Assembly (NCBI RefSeq): GCF_030848805.1
Contig: NC_092358.1
Span: 14,840,554 to 14,904,553 of the forward strand
Length of the DNA stretch: 64,000 nucleotides
Direction: 5' to 3'
DNA from: Temnothorax longispinosus
Taxonomy: Eukaryota; Arthropoda; Insecta; Hymenoptera; Formicidae
A program made the translations under genes and the position numbers. The number at the start of each line of letters is the position of its first letter. Position 1 is the stretch's first letter. A model generated the notes under the pieces. The model was not told the DNA's origin and did no database searches. It saw nothing but the letters and a program-made list of their open reading frames with translations. Positions 1 to 12,245 of the stretch are shown piece after piece.

Positions 1-2548
1 AAATCGAGTCAATCTATGGCGATGTGGAGGATCTCCTGAGAAATATACCCTCGAAGGAACCAGTAGTAATCATTGGGGACTTCAATGCCAAGGTAGGGAA
101 GGTCGAGGAGGCTCACCTAAGAGGCACAGGGGGAGCATTTGGACTGGGTGTGAGGAACGAGAGAGGAGAACGCCTCATCCAGTTTGCGGTGGAGAACGAC
201 CTGGCCATTATGAATACCATGTTTCAACACCATCCTCGAAGACTGTCGACCTGGATCAGTCCCAATAAGGAATACCGAAATCAAATTGACTACATGATGA
301 TCAAAAAGAGATGGAGAACATCGATAAGAAATGTCAAAGCTAAGCCTGGAGCGGACTGTGACTCTGATCACAAACTACTACTAGGAGTCTTCAGCATAAA
401 ACTCCACTTCCTGAAAAGGGGGAAAAAACAGGAGATAACACGAATTGGAAACATGGAGGCCTCCCAACAAAATCTCATGGACAACGCTGACTGGGGGAGG
501 AGCGATGATCCAAACAAATGCTGGGAAAACATCAAGGAATGGATCAAAGGGGCAGTCAGGGAAAGCGGAGCAATAGAAATCCGGAAGAAAAAGCACTGGA
601 TGACCGATGCAACGCTGCAACTGGTGGAAGAGAGGCGACGTATCAGAGGCAGTTTGGGTAACGCAGACAACGCGGCCCGATTACGCCGGATCAGCCGACA
701 GATCAAACAAGCATGTAATCAGGATAAAAACAACTTCCTAAAGAACATATGCTCTGATATTGAACGACACGCCAACCGACACGAGTCCCATGAACTTTTC
801 AAAACGATCAAGTACCTGACCAAGGAAATCAAGCCTCAAACCCAAGTAATCAAGAATGAGCAGGGCGCGAAGATCACGGACCCAAAAGGCATTGCAGAAA
901 CATGGCGACAGTACTGCACCAACCTGTACAGGGACGCACATAGTCAAGTGGGCCCCCCATGTGGGCCCTATGAGCAACTGGAACTTCCCATCTTGCGCTC
1001 AGAGGTAGAAAAAGCAATTGGGCAGCTGAAAAAGGGGAAGTCACCCGGGGCAGATGGCATAACCGCAGAAGTGATCAAAGCCATGGGCCAAGCGGGAATG
1101 GACACAATGCTGGAGCTATGTAACGTCATCTGGAGGACCGGAAAATGGCCTGACGACTGGCGCCACTCGACCTTCGTCCCGATCTACAAGAAGGGTTTCC
1201 CCACTGAATGCTCCAATTACAGGACAGTGGTTCTTATTCCCCACGCGAGCAAGATCCTTCTCCATGTCCTTCATAACAGACTAAAGTGCTTCCTGCTTCC
1301 GGAAATAGCCGAAGAGCAGTGTGGTTTCATTCCGGGGAAGGGCACGAGGGGGCAAATTCTGAATGTTCGCCAAATAGTAGAAAAGGCCAGGGAATTTAAC
1401 GTCAGGGTCTTTATATGCTTTGTCGACTACACCAAGGCGTTCGACTCGGTGAAATGGACACCCCTCTGGACCATTCTGATGAAAATGGGAGTACCGCGGC
1501 ATCTGGTGGTACTTGTGCGGAGCCTCTATGAGAACAACACAGCGGCTGTTCGAGTCAACCGAACGACATCCAACGACTTCCAAACAAAGGCGGGCACGAG
1601 GCAGGGCTGTATTCTCTCACCCATACTCTTCAACATCTACATAGAGTACATAATGCGGCAGGTGCTTGAGGATTGGAAAGGAGGAGTTTCCGTCGGGGGG
1701 AGGAGAATCAGCAACCTGAGGTATGCCGACGACACGACGATTCTGGCTACGACCGCGCAAGAGATGGAAGCTATCATGGAGAGACTCGCGTTGATTAGCA
1801 GAGAGTATGGCCTAGAAATTAACCGAGATAAGACGAAGATCATGATCATCGACAGACAGATGAATAACCAGTCCAATGTGAAGAAAGTGGCTGGATTTGA
1901 AGTCGTTAAAAAAATAGTTTATTTGGGTTTATGATAACTAACAAAGGAGGATGCTCAGAGGAGATCAAGAAGAGGACGGCCATGGCCAGAGCAGCCACCA
2001 TAAAATTGAGTAAAATATGGAAAGATAGAATTATCACAAAGAATACTAAACTGCAACTGGTGCACTCCCTCATCTTTCCCATCGCAACCTATGCAGCCGA
2101 GACATGGACCATCAAGCAGGCGGACAGGAGGAGGATAGAGGGGTTTGAGATGTGGGTGTTCTGGCGCATCCTCCGGATCCCTTGGACTGCACACCGGACC
2201 AATATATCGGTGCTAGAAGAACTGGGCATCAGAAAAAAAACTTCTCAATCGATCAAGCGAATTAATCAGGCTTACCTCTGCCTACTTTGGACACATCGCC
2301 AGACGAAGAGACACAATGGAGAAGCTTGTGGTGGAGGGAAAGGTTAATGGAACGAGACCAAAAGGAAGATCACCAAACAGATGGATAGACCAGCTGCGGC
2401 CCCTGGTGGAGAGTTTGATTTACGGGGCGACTCACTTGGCGCTGGATCGGGGGGCTTGGAGCAACCAAGTTAAAAGTGCGATCACTGTGGCGTCACCATG
2501 AAGCGCCGCCACGCCCTGTCAAGGGCAAAGGATTGAGGAGGAGGAGGA
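1..2548 (+). pseudogene. Non-LTR retrotransposon pol (endonuclease-RT), decayed, 5' cut by window edge
   Basis: The reading frame is open from the window edge. It holds the C-terminal half of an exonuclease/endonuclease/phosphatase domain (GDFNAKVGK near 78-105, a QIDYMM block near 282, SDH near 363) followed by a reverse transcriptase with VDYTKAFDSV near 1421 and the catalytic YADD at 1722-1733. Frame is lost near 1925 and continues in the next frame from 1931, then shifts again near 2270. The end, with an RPKGRSPNRWIDQL block, is in the 2316-2501 frame. The family makes DNA from its own RNA at a nicked target. The copy is dead through at least two frameshifts. The domain order and the RWIDQL-type tail resemble the RTE/craniofacial-development-protein-2-like elements common in insects, but the clade is not certain. 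The 3' end probably lies just before 2549, where a purine-rich tail meets the next element. Confidence 0.85.
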
Positions 2549-2556
2549 TATATATA

Positions 2557-3228
2557 CAGGGTGTCCGAAAAATCGCCTACTCCACTTCGGGAGGTGATTC
2601 GGGACCCAAAAACAAGCAAAAAAGTTCATACAAACATAGGTCCAGAAATAAGCCGTTTCCGAGTTATAGCCACTTTTATGTTCAAAAATCGTAATTTAGA
2701 ATCCGCTTGGCATCCCTCTTTCTTAATTATTTCTTATTAAAAATTTTTATTTTTAAATATTTTTAATTTTTTTAATTTTAATTTTTTTATTTTTTTTTTC
2801 AATTTTTTAATATTTGTAAATACGATTACATTATTTTTAAAAGAAATCAGTTGTTTTCACGGCTACTTGAAATCAGTTGTTTTCACGCCTATTCAAAATC
2901 AGTAAGTAAATCACGGCTTTTCAATAAGTTTCAAATTATTATTTAACAACACCTTACTTTTAGATTGTATCTAATCTTTCCGTATTCATCAATGGATCGT
3001 TTAAGTTTTAATGAATTAGCTGATATTTAAAAATAAAAATTTTTAATTTAGGAAATAATTAATAAAGAGGGATGTCAAGCGGATTCTAAATTACGATTTT
3101 TGAACATAAAAGTGGCTATAACTCAGAAACGGCTCATTTCCGGACCTATGTTTGTATGAACTTTTTTGCTTGTTTTTGGGTCCCGAATCACCTCCCGAAG
3201 TGGAGTAGGCGATTTTTCGGACACCCTG
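2557..3228. mobile_element. Foldback MITE with about 190-bp terminal inverted repeats
   Basis: The segment starts CAGGGTGTCCGAAAAATCGC and ends with the reverse complement. Inverted identity continues with few mismatches for about 190 bp on each side (2557-2745 against 3045-3228). TATATA flanks both ends (2551-2556 and 3229-3234), consistent with a TA or TATATA target duplication. The centre is AT-rich and has no coding capacity. It abuts the 3' tail of the preceding retrotransposon. A TA-target superfamily such as Tc1/mariner is possible, but no transposase is present to confirm it. Confidence 0.85.
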
Positions 3229-3234
3229 TATATA

Positions 3235-4166
3235 AAACCTCTTATTTTTTACAAATATACATATATGTGTATTTATATTTGTATTATATAGAGAATCGCT
3301 ATAACGTTAAATGTAATAATAGTTATAATATAGAACTATTGTCTCCTATTTTTGAAATTTATTAAATATGTATTTATTGATTAAATACGTATTTATTATA
3401 TTTAATGTTATTCTTGTGAATTCTCTATGTTAGGTAGATATAAATACACATATATATCGTATATATACATATATATAATATTAACATGTTTTTTAAATCA
3501 TGTTTATCTGCAATAATTAAATTATTTATATTAAATTAATTATTATTTTTAAAATAAAAAATTTACCTAACAATGTGATTATTCCTTATCCACTAATTTT
3601 ATTAATTTTTAAATAAGTAATAATTCATGTATCAAAAACACATGAAGAATATAAAACGATGCGAAACTGGAAACTACTGGAACAGATTCGGGTCTGGACT
3701 AGTTATTTATTGGTTCGGATTTCTTGACTGCTTGAACAGATCGACTGAGAAAAAGTTTATTATAATGGACCATTTTCCCGAAAATATTACATACATGGAT
3801 CCAACTTGTATCAAATCTATGAATAATACGTGATTATAATCGATATAATTGTATATATTTATTTTTGTACAGTTATCTTCAAGAAATGACAAGAGATGAT
3901 ACATTTAATATTTGTAAATAGATTTCTGTTAGAGGATCTGATCATGGATTAATATTTTAATACTGTTTCTGATTGTTATCGGAATGAATTAAAGTATGGT
4001 TTTGTATTTTCATATTGTAATTATTATATTCAAGTCATTAAACTATTCATGTATTTTTATTTTTTCTTTATTTAGTAGAGCTACATAATCGAGTAAATAA
4101 ATTAAATATTATCACATAACTGAATGAATTAAAATCACAGTCCTTAAAAATACAATGTAGCTACTA

Positions 4167-4197
<31 letters not shown>

Positions 4198-4353
4198 TCA
4201 TTATAAAATAGATTATAATATATATATATATAATCAGCTGTTTTATAATGAATCAATTGTACGATGAAACAAAGTTATTTATCTGGTTATAATATTTACA
4301 GTCCTTGAATCTGAATCCTTTAAACAAAATTGGACAATTCGTTGAACCTAAGA
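3235..4353. other. AT-rich DNA without a recognisable gene
   Basis: Only short, biased open frames occur here. A dinucleotide (TA) run lies at about 4165-4232. I see no conserved protein, RNA gene or element end. Confidence 0.6.
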
Positions 4354-5640
4354 TCAGATTTTAGCTTCCTTCCTATTTTTATCCGACACTGTATACTTGT
4401 CGTAACTTTTCGTTGGATCAAAAGGTTTCCATCTACTCGCTGGAAAAATGTGTTTGTTCCTCTCGTACCATGATCTAATAAGAAAAATAAAAAAATAACA
4501 AAAAAAAATTATGCAAAATATTATTTTAATAATAAATACCTAAGTAAAACTTTTCCGACATGTGATTCCTCGGTTTCGACAGAAGCATCGTGCATAATAC
4601 GAATATCATCGTGAACGTCAAATGTGAACAGAGGTCCGCTCTTTCCTCGTGCCTAATCGCAATATTACATACATTAAAATAACATGCCAACATTGTGATA
4701 TTGCTTCATAAGTTTTATCATTTAGTATATTTACCTTAGTTACAATAAAATCAGTTACAGTTGCAGTAAAACGTATAATGGTGCGATAATATAAGATTCT
4801 CCTTGACATACATTAACTGATCTGCCATTACTGTTTTAAGCTCGCTGAATTCGGGCCTCAGAACTTCTAAACATCTCTGAAGAACCTAATAGATAGAATT
4901 ACCTGTATGTGAAAATTTAATTTATGCAGCAGAACATTATATATCATGCCAATGTTACTCCAAAAGTGACACTGGAGTATTTTAATAACTTAAACGTTCT
5001 CTAAACCACTGAGACACCTTTCTTTCACCTTTCTTCATTATAACACTCCGACGATAGTCAGATCCATCCCAATAACTGAATGTGATCTCAATTTCTTCTT
5101 CCTTCAACGCGTTCTGCTTTCTAGTCTCAATTTTTTCCTAAGTTTATTTTCCTCCTCGTCCCTTTCCCTACTGGCAAAAAACATGTATCTACATCTGGAT
5201 TTTTCTAAATCTTCTTAATCGCAGGGCCATCAGATTGCACATTTTCTGACTGCGGGGATTTTCCGGCATTGTCTTCGTCAGAAGACATCTCAGCTTCATC
5301 TTCGTCTTCGTTCAGATTAAAAGACAAAGCTTGAATCTGTCTCTTCTGTTTGTTCTTTTCTGTCTGCTTCGTTGCTAGTGCTCTTTCCCTTTCCTGCTCT
5401 TTTTCACGTTCCTTCTATCAAAGCATAAAATACACGTACAAAAATACAAATTATGAGATAATTAGGATCATAAGAAGATTGTAAGAAATTACTTGTGGGT
5501 ATCAGGATTCGTGAATGTTCGCTCAATTTAACGGCGGATTTTCTCTTGCATTCCACGTGACCGATGGTACATGCACATTTCGTGGCATCTAGCCTTAGCA
5601 TCTTTGTGATATCGTCATCATGCATTAGGATTTTCTTCGT
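4354..5640 (-). pseudogene. FAM50/XAP5 family pseudogene, introns retained
   Basis: Read on the minus strand, pieces of a FAM50/XAP5 nuclear protein appear in order. A charged block with ERERAL and an acidic stretch (about 5415-5225) is followed by NPDVDTCFLP (about 5200) and then an ITFSYWDGSDYRRSV block (about 5090-5030). Next come a helical segment ending in DQLMYVKENLIL (about 4889-4780), DFIVTK, ARGKSGPLFTFDVHDD (4652-4540), and a final exon with SWYERNKHIFPASRW ending in TGA at 4354-4356. Three introns near 4475-4540, 4652-4740 and 5415 keep GT..AG ends, so this is not a retrocopy. Lesions are an in-frame TAG at 5205-5207, a frameshift just after it, and an extra 13 bases that split FY from DFIVTK near 4760. 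The N-terminal exons are too decayed to place. Confidence 0.85.
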
Positions 5641-5719
5641 ATCCTATCTTCTGAAGAAGCCCATCGAAAATTCTTGATATGTATGACTAGATGACATTCA
5701 GAGCACTAGGCAGAAATCA

Positions 5720-6480
5720 CACACACACATATATATATATATATTCACGGCAAACCGCATATATAACATCGTGTTATTTTTATAACCTATTTACGCAAAC
5801 GTTACTTCTGTAGTAACTTACGATACGATCGATAATTCCTCCGCGTAAACGGGAGATTTTATAGTAACTATTATGATCGAAATCAAGAGCCACCGTTGAA
5901 AGTAGTGAAGGTTACGTTTCTCTGATTGAGAGACGACGACGTATCTTAATATGAATTACTGTAAGTTACTACAGATGTACTCACTCGCATAAACATATAG
6001 TTCGACAACTTTTACAAGACAGCATATACGTAGGTGTGCAATTTTGGATATACCTTCCTTCTTTTAAAGATCTCCCCGACATCAGCTCTCTGTGGTTAAT
6101 ACTTTATCTATTTCACTTACTACGTTTACGCGAGCGTAGTAAACTTAACGATAATTCCTTCGCGTAAACGGAATTTTTCTTTGCGTAAACGGGATTTTGT
6201 AGTAACTTACGATAATTTACTCCGCGTAAATGAGTGAATTATCGTAAGTTACTACAGAAGTAACGCTCGCCTAAACATACAGTTTGACAACTTTTACAAG
6301 GCAGCATATACGTACGTGTTTGTACGATTTTGTAGATACACCTTCCTTCTTAAAGATCTCTCGGCATCAGCTCTCTACGGTCAATACTTATATATATTTC
6401 ACTATCTGTCACAAAGCGGCAACGGTCACGACTATCACACACTTACACTTATCCTTTTCTAGGTTGTAAAAAACTGTCAC
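5720..6480. repeat. Diverged direct duplication of about 280 bp with CGCGTAAAC-type motifs
   Basis: The block at about 5975-6125 (CATATAGTT, then an ACTTTTACAA..CAGCATATACGTA stretch, then CCTTCCTTCTT) recurs at about 6255-6405 with roughly 10-15% divergence. Between and before them, short CGCGTAAACGG and GTAACTTACGATA motifs recur in both orientations. No coding frame is convincing. A (CA/TA)n microsatellite sits near 5718-5745. Confidence 0.6.
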
Positions 6481-6559
6481 GCATTGCGACAGTACACGAG
6501 TGCAATCTCGTGTCAAAAATGGGAAAGTGACACACCAGCCGCCATTTTTGTCCGACGTG

Positions 6560-7085
6560 GACGTTTCTTAAAAAAAAATTTTCCACATTTGGACTTTGCA
6601 TCGCAATATCTTCGCTCGTAGGGCACGTAACGGAAAAAAGACTCTTATTTATAAATCAAACCCCAAGCTATCGATCGAACCTACTTAAAAATTGATCCGT
6701 TCACTCGTTATTGAGATCTCAAAATCTCGGATACTCGCAACTCATGCGTTCGCGTAAAAGAGTAACGGTGCGTCTCGCTTCGCGCGTACTTGGCGCGAGA
6801 CACTACCGTGTCTTTTGATCTTAAAAATAAATTTTTACATTTGGACTTTGTGTCGCAATATCTCCGCTCGTAGCGCACGAAGCGGAATATTATAAGAGAA
6901 ACCCCCCCCTAATTGGACCCCAAGCTATCGATCAAGCCTACTTAGAACTTGATCCGTTCACTCGTTATCGAGATCTCAACATCTCGGGTACTCGCAACCC
7001 GTCGCGTCGCGTAAATGAGTCACGGTCGGTCTCGCTCCGCGTGTACTTGGCACGAGACACTACCGTGTCTCTTGATACACCGCGT
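6560..7085. repeat. Two-copy direct repeat of about 260 bp
   Basis: A unit starting near TTTGGACTTTGCATCGCAATATC (6590) and ending near CACTACCGTGTCTTTTGATC (6820) is repeated from about 6840 to 7075. Shared blocks include CCCCAAGCTATCGATC, TTGATCCGTTCACTCGTTAT and CGAGACACTACCGTGTC. No protein is recognisable. It ends just left of the hAT element. Confidence 0.7.
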
Positions 7086-7101
7086 GGCGCGTAGATATAT
7101 G

Positions 7102-9685
7102 CACGTCTAACCGTTAATTTAGGCGGGAATCGACGGAATGCGGCCGACAGGGGCAATAGCTAGGTTATAGGTGTATAAGTAAGTTTAGGTAAGTATATTG
7201 TAATAATTACATATATATATTTTTTTTAAACATGGATAAAGGAGCTATCAAAAAAAGTAGAGTTCGGAAATTTCAGACATCATGGTTAGATGAAGCGATC
7301 TTTAAAGGATGGTTAGCTCCCCATCCTATTATAAAAGATTATAAAAGATACACATTATGTTCATTGTGTAATAAAGCTATCGTATGCATTAAAACACATT
7401 TAATTCTACATTCGCAGTCAGCCTCACATATTAAAAAAGCATCTTATCAAAATTTACGTCAAGAAACAGTAGAAAATAGTACAAATTCTCTTTCTTATAA
7501 AGATAAAGTGAAACGCGCGGAAATAAAATTCAATGCCTTTCTTGCTGAACATAATGTTCCTATTCAAATCGCGGATCATTTAATTCCCGTAATGGAAGAT
7601 ATGTTTATAGATTCCAAAATTGCATCAGATCTTTCACTCAATCGACATAAATGTAAAAACATTATTACACAAGTAATTAGCGAAACGCGAAGTTGAAGAA
7701 ACTATTAGTAATTTACAAACGTCAAAATTTTCTATTTTAAGGGGGGAGACTCGTCTCTTTGACCCCTTTTTTTGATAATTTTTTATAAAAAACTGAGAGT
7801 ATTTATTGAATCCTAATAAAATACATGATAATGTTGACGATCAAATGTACAAGAAAAAAATTTTTTATAGTAGAAAAAATACTCGCTGCAGCTGCTCGAA
7901 GTTGTCGTCTAGATTTTGCGCGGGAGAATGCCCAGGTCCTTGTAATGAACTGAAATTAACGAACCAAAATTTTTCGTTAAATTATGATCCTCCGATGCGC
8001 ATGAACCTAAATATACATTAAAATTTTTATAATAAATATTATTTTTGGCCATTTGTTTATAAAAAAAAATCGTGAAATTTTTTTAAAACGTTCTCTATTT
8101 TTGAATTTATTTTTTTTTTTTTGTTAAATTTAGGTTCATGCGCATCGGAGGATCATAATTTAATGAAATAATTTTGGTTCGTTGATTTCAGTTCATTACA
8201 AAGCCCTGGGCATTCTCCCGCGCAAAATCTAGACGACAACTTCGAGCAGCTGCAGCGAGTATTTTTTCTACTATAAAAAAATTTTTTCTTGTACATTTGA
8301 TCGTCAACATTATCATGTATTTTATTAGAATTCAATAAATACTCTCAGTTCTTTATAAAAAATTATCAAAAAAAGGGGTCAAAGAGACGAGTCTCCCCCC
8401 TTAATAGATGAAAGTACTGATATTACAGATTCTAAAACCATGTGTGTTCTTGTCCGATATGTTTCACCAAAAACTAAAAAAGTGATGACACAATTATTAA
8501 ATTTAGTTCCTTTAGACGCTAGAGATTGTTCTGCTGCAAAGCTTTTCGAAATTGTTAAAAATCTTCTTAAACAAAAACAGATTCCTTTAAAGAATGTTAT
8601 TGGAATGGCAAGTGACAATGCATCTGTAATGGTAGGATGCAATAACTCTTTTATGTCGCGTTTAAAATTTGAAATTCCGGGCTTAGTAACATTAAATTGT
8701 ATATGTCACTCATCCGCGATTATGGCTAGTAGCTTGCCATAAATTACCGCAATCATATGAAACTTTAATTCGAGCCGTTACTTCGTATGTCTCGGGTAGT
8801 GCAAAGAGATGCGCAATTTTGGGTGAATTTCAGGAATTTTTTAATGGAAAAACAAGCAAAATTTTAAAATTATCAAATACAAGATGGTTAGCTTTATATC
8901 ATTGTGTAGTCCGGTTACTTAACACAATTGGGAAGCTTTAAAAAATTATTTTCTTTTGGCAGTAGTAGAAGATAAATTAAAATCCGCTGAAACAATTTTG
9001 CAACAATTAAATGACTATACGATTAAAGCATATTTATTATTTTTAAAATACGTATTAATCTTTTTAAATAATTTTAATGCCTTTTTCCAATCTCGCGACA
9101 TTTTAATTCATAAAATATTTGAAAGTAGTCGACAACTAATTATTGATATCGGTAAAAATTTTCTTGTACCACAGGCGTTAAAAGATATAAATAATATTAT
9201 TTTAGATAATCACATAAAAGATGTCAATGATATATATGTAGGAGCTGAATGCGAAAGCCTTTTACAGACATTACCTTTAGAATGCGCGCAAGGAATTAAA
9301 AAAGATTGTTTAAATTTTTATGAAACTTCACTTCTCGCGAAATGTTGAAACGTTTACCATATAATGATGTTATTTTTGAACAAGCCAGAAATTGCACTTT
9401 ACTATGAAGGTAGAACAAAAATTATAGATTTGACTTTACTTGCAACGCGTATAGGATGTATTGATATTGAAAAATTAAATTTTGAATGGAAAAATCTACC
9501 TTTTATTTATAATGATGTTCAGAAAGCTCAGTTGGAACTTTTAGAAATTAGCAATATGTGGAAACAAATATTTGAATTTGAAGATATTAGCAGAGGAAAA
9601 ATGTTTCCAAAGGGCCTAGCGGAGTAAGCATGTGAAATCGGCCCTTGATCATACAGAGCTGACATTAATGTCACAAGTTAGTACC
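7102..9685 (+). pseudogene. hAT-family transposon copy A, split by a MITE and frameshifted
   Basis: The left end CACGTCTAACCG (7102) is shared with the inverted copy at 43982-45921. The N-terminal frame (7232-7693) has a zinc-finger-like CSLCNKAIVCIKTHLILH block. After a 660-bp MITE the transposase core resumes at 8404, with TMCVLVRYVSPK, SDNASVMVGC and CICHSSA blocks. Further pieces lie at 8956-9348 and 9364-9627, the last containing the typical C-terminal ISNMWKQIFEFEDI. The coding line breaks at about 7690, 8740, 8940 and 9345. The right end is lost: identity with copy B stops at 9685, where an RNase H fragment begins. hAT transposases cut and paste DNA with a DDE-type core. This copy cannot make one. 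Confidence 0.8.
7741..8400. mobile_element. TTAA-target foldback MITE (piggyBac-type insertion) inside hAT copy A
   Basis: The insert begins GGGGGGAGACTCGTCTCTTT and ends with its reverse complement. The inverted arms run about 290 bp each, with a short centre near 8050-8110. It is flanked by TTAA at 7737-7740 and 8401-8404. The uninterrupted hAT copy on the other strand near 45270 carries a single TTAA at the same point, so both borders are fixed by an empty site. TTAA target duplication is characteristic of the piggyBac superfamily; no transposase is encoded. Confidence 0.93.
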
Positions 9686-9717
9686 CCTGCAAGGCAGCAA
9701 AATTACATCATTCCATG

Positions 9718-10396
9718 AATAAAGGAAAAAATATATCAGTTTTCAAATAAAGGCATTGACCTACAACTAGCGTGGATTCCATCTCACCGCGGTATAGCTG
9801 GCAACGAAGTTGCAGATAAAACAGCCAAGTTGGCTTCCAGAAAAGGCTTTACTCCTGACTTCCGTATTCCCCATTGTGACTTTTACTCCGTCTCCAAGGA
9901 AAACATTCGCAGACAGATCAAGGAGTATTTTCGATGTCGTGGTTCATTTAAGGGCATTTTTTACTACACTAACTACCACACAGGTGATGATCGTCCCTGG
10001 TACCATAAAAAACCCTTCAGGCGGAAAGAAATTGTTCTGGTTAATAGACTGCGTAGCGGGCACTACAATCTTAACTATAGTTCAGCTAGGAAAAATATCG
10101 TTGACTCTGGAGCTTGTCCGTGTGGCAACCCAAAGCAAGACATAAACCACATTATTTTCAGTTGTGCGTTATACTCCGATAAAGCCGGTTACTTAATTAA
10201 GCATATTGAGGAGACCTCTCCTTTTTCACCTAAAAACATTTTTCTCCCGGCTGCTGCCAACCTTCGGTTGGCGAAGACGAGGGAGTATGCGTTTCACTGG
10301 GGCCGAACCTTTGTTACCTTAGTTCTCGATAACTACAACATACTTCGATATGTGCTTCCGTATATAAGTTTCTTATTGATCAAGCAAGGTTTATAG
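9718..10396 (+). pseudogene. 3' fragment of a non-LTR retrotransposon: RNase H plus zinc-knuckle tail
   Basis: An open stretch carries the C-terminal RNase H motif LAWIPSHRGIAGNEVADKTA (about 9768-9827). About 210 residues follow, with VLVNRLRSGHYNLN and a cysteine-histidine cluster CPCGNPKQDINHIIFSC (about 10117-10167), ending at a stop at 10396. This arrangement is the usual tail of I-like and other RNase H-bearing insect LINEs. All upstream domains are missing. The fragment is joined directly to the broken end of hAT copy A at about 9685. Confidence 0.75.
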
Positions 10397-11624
10397 CGTA
10401 TAATAATCATTAATCGTTGTGTTAAACAAAAAGCGAAAAAACGATATATTACATTTATATGTCCTCTTATTGGCTATCGACTGAGTTACAAAGGAAATTG
10501 ATTAACCAATGATATGCATCCGCATGGGGAATTTTAGTGACTTCCAGTTACCTCTATTGAGCTTCGGCAGAACGTACAGCTTTTCTGTTCATTGCTGCAC
10601 GCTCATTGGATATCGCGCGACACTATCGCACTAGTCTGCTGGGGCCATATGTCATTTTGAAGTGGCGGTCAATACAGTTAGGTTATGTTGTTATGTTATT
10701 GTGAACATAACATTGTGTACATATTAAAACGACAGTGCGTTTTCTACTACACATTTTCGTCGTATATTTTATAAAAGTGTCGAAAATTAGAGTGTTAATA
10801 ATAAACAGAATAATAAATTTCTTTTATTATTATTATTTCCTTGAAAATTGCTATCTGTAACATTATTGTACAATAGATGCTTTCCAGTTAACGACACAAG
10901 CGTCATTCTATCTTTGTTGCTCACTAGATGTTGAAAAAAGAGACAGAATGACGCTTGTGTCGACTTGAGTCGCTAAATAAAAAGCACACATTATGTCTCG
11001 TATTATGAGTACAGTGTATCTCTCGTTTATTTATCATTTAATTTATATATTTATATTATTATAATATTATTGCTTGTTTATTGTAATCAAAATATAGAAC
11101 TTTAGATAAATATTCCATTAACTTGCAAAAAAAGTAAAAAAAAAGGAGATAAAATATTTTTGAAAATATCATATTATTCGAAATCGTATAATTATTCGAA
11201 ATATTGTACTATTAGCATGAATCGTATAATTGTGACAAGTCAGTTTTAAAACCGAGAAATACTGTACTTTTTCTTAACATTAATTGCTTTTTTATTTACA
11301 GAATTATATTTAATAATTATTGTTACAGAATTATATTTATATTTAATAATTATTGTATTTATTAATTAATATATTGTTTAGGTGTCTATTTTTGACTTTA
11401 TTATATTAAAACAATTATAGTACAAATATGTGCCGTTTATTGGATTTGCATAATGAGATATATATTGGTAAGTATATAGTAATTTATATATTCTTTAGTA
11501 ATATTATATAATATTATACAGTACTACATTTTATTAATTATTAATAATTAAAACTTGCATGTATACAAAAGAAGAAAAAGAAGAAAAGGATGATTACACC
11601 ACACAGATGAATATTGGCGGCATG
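10397..11624. other. Intergenic AT-rich DNA with one small hairpin element
   Basis: No gene is visible. The only structured item is a 22-bp inverted repeat at 10892-10913 and 10941-10962 (listed separately). Confidence 0.6.
10878..10985. repeat. Small hairpin MITE
   Basis: CGACACAAGCGTCATTCTATCT (10892-10913) pairs with 10941-10962 around a 27-base loop. The outer left side TGCTTTCCAGTTAACGACAC resembles the TGCTTTCCAACTACGACAC end of the Harbinger-like element near 23994. This suggests a mini-element of the same family. Confidence 0.55.
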
Positions 11625-11903
11625 CACGGAGAGAACTGTTCAAGTTTCACACTGTAGGTTACTTATTTACAATCATACCAACCGCTTTCGCTCGCTAGTA
11701 TACTGTTGTTGACTGGTTTCCGAATTCAGGATACGAAATACCCTAGTGTAGTTTTTTCGTAAGGATAGGAACTAGCAGAGTATGGTTTAATACCGCCACT
11801 CAGTAAGTGTGAAAGTTACCAAATATCACTGCAAAAGTGTGATCGGAGCCATACTTCCATCCTAACGCATTCACAGTCTGAGACTGTGAAACGCGTGGAT
11901 TGA
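11625..11903 (+). repeat. Left terminal inverted repeat of the EnSpm-like element
   Basis: Matches 17938-18217 in reverse complement over about 279 bp. The outer base set is CACGG. Confidence 0.92.
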
Positions 11904-12245
11904 CCATTCGTGTCCATGTCCGTCCGTAGACACCGTGCAGGTGTGGCAATACGAATACGAGTATTGGTTTTTTCGGTTACTTTCTTTAAATTAGTTTTAA
12001 TTATTTAATATAATTCGTGAAATTGGAGTGAATGATTATGAAAATAATATTAAATAACATAACCTTTAAACAGAGTGACATGGGTTCTTACCGATTAGTA
12101 GTGTGAGTTTCATACTTAAAGATTTATGAGAATTACCGACTTCATTAAAAAACATCTCTGTTTGCCACAGGAATGAAATAAACGACAATAACTTCTCATA
12201 AAAATATGTTTTACTCAATCGTAAATACATGTAAAAGTATAATAT

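Noticed and set aside
6965..7156. Arg-rich 63-codon frame
   Set aside because: Lies in a direct repeat with no conservation between the two repeat copies.
7806..8335. Mirror frames with a CSCSKLSSRFCAGECPG sequence in the TTAA MITE
   Set aside because: They lie in the inverted arms and read the same DNA in both directions; no support for a protein.
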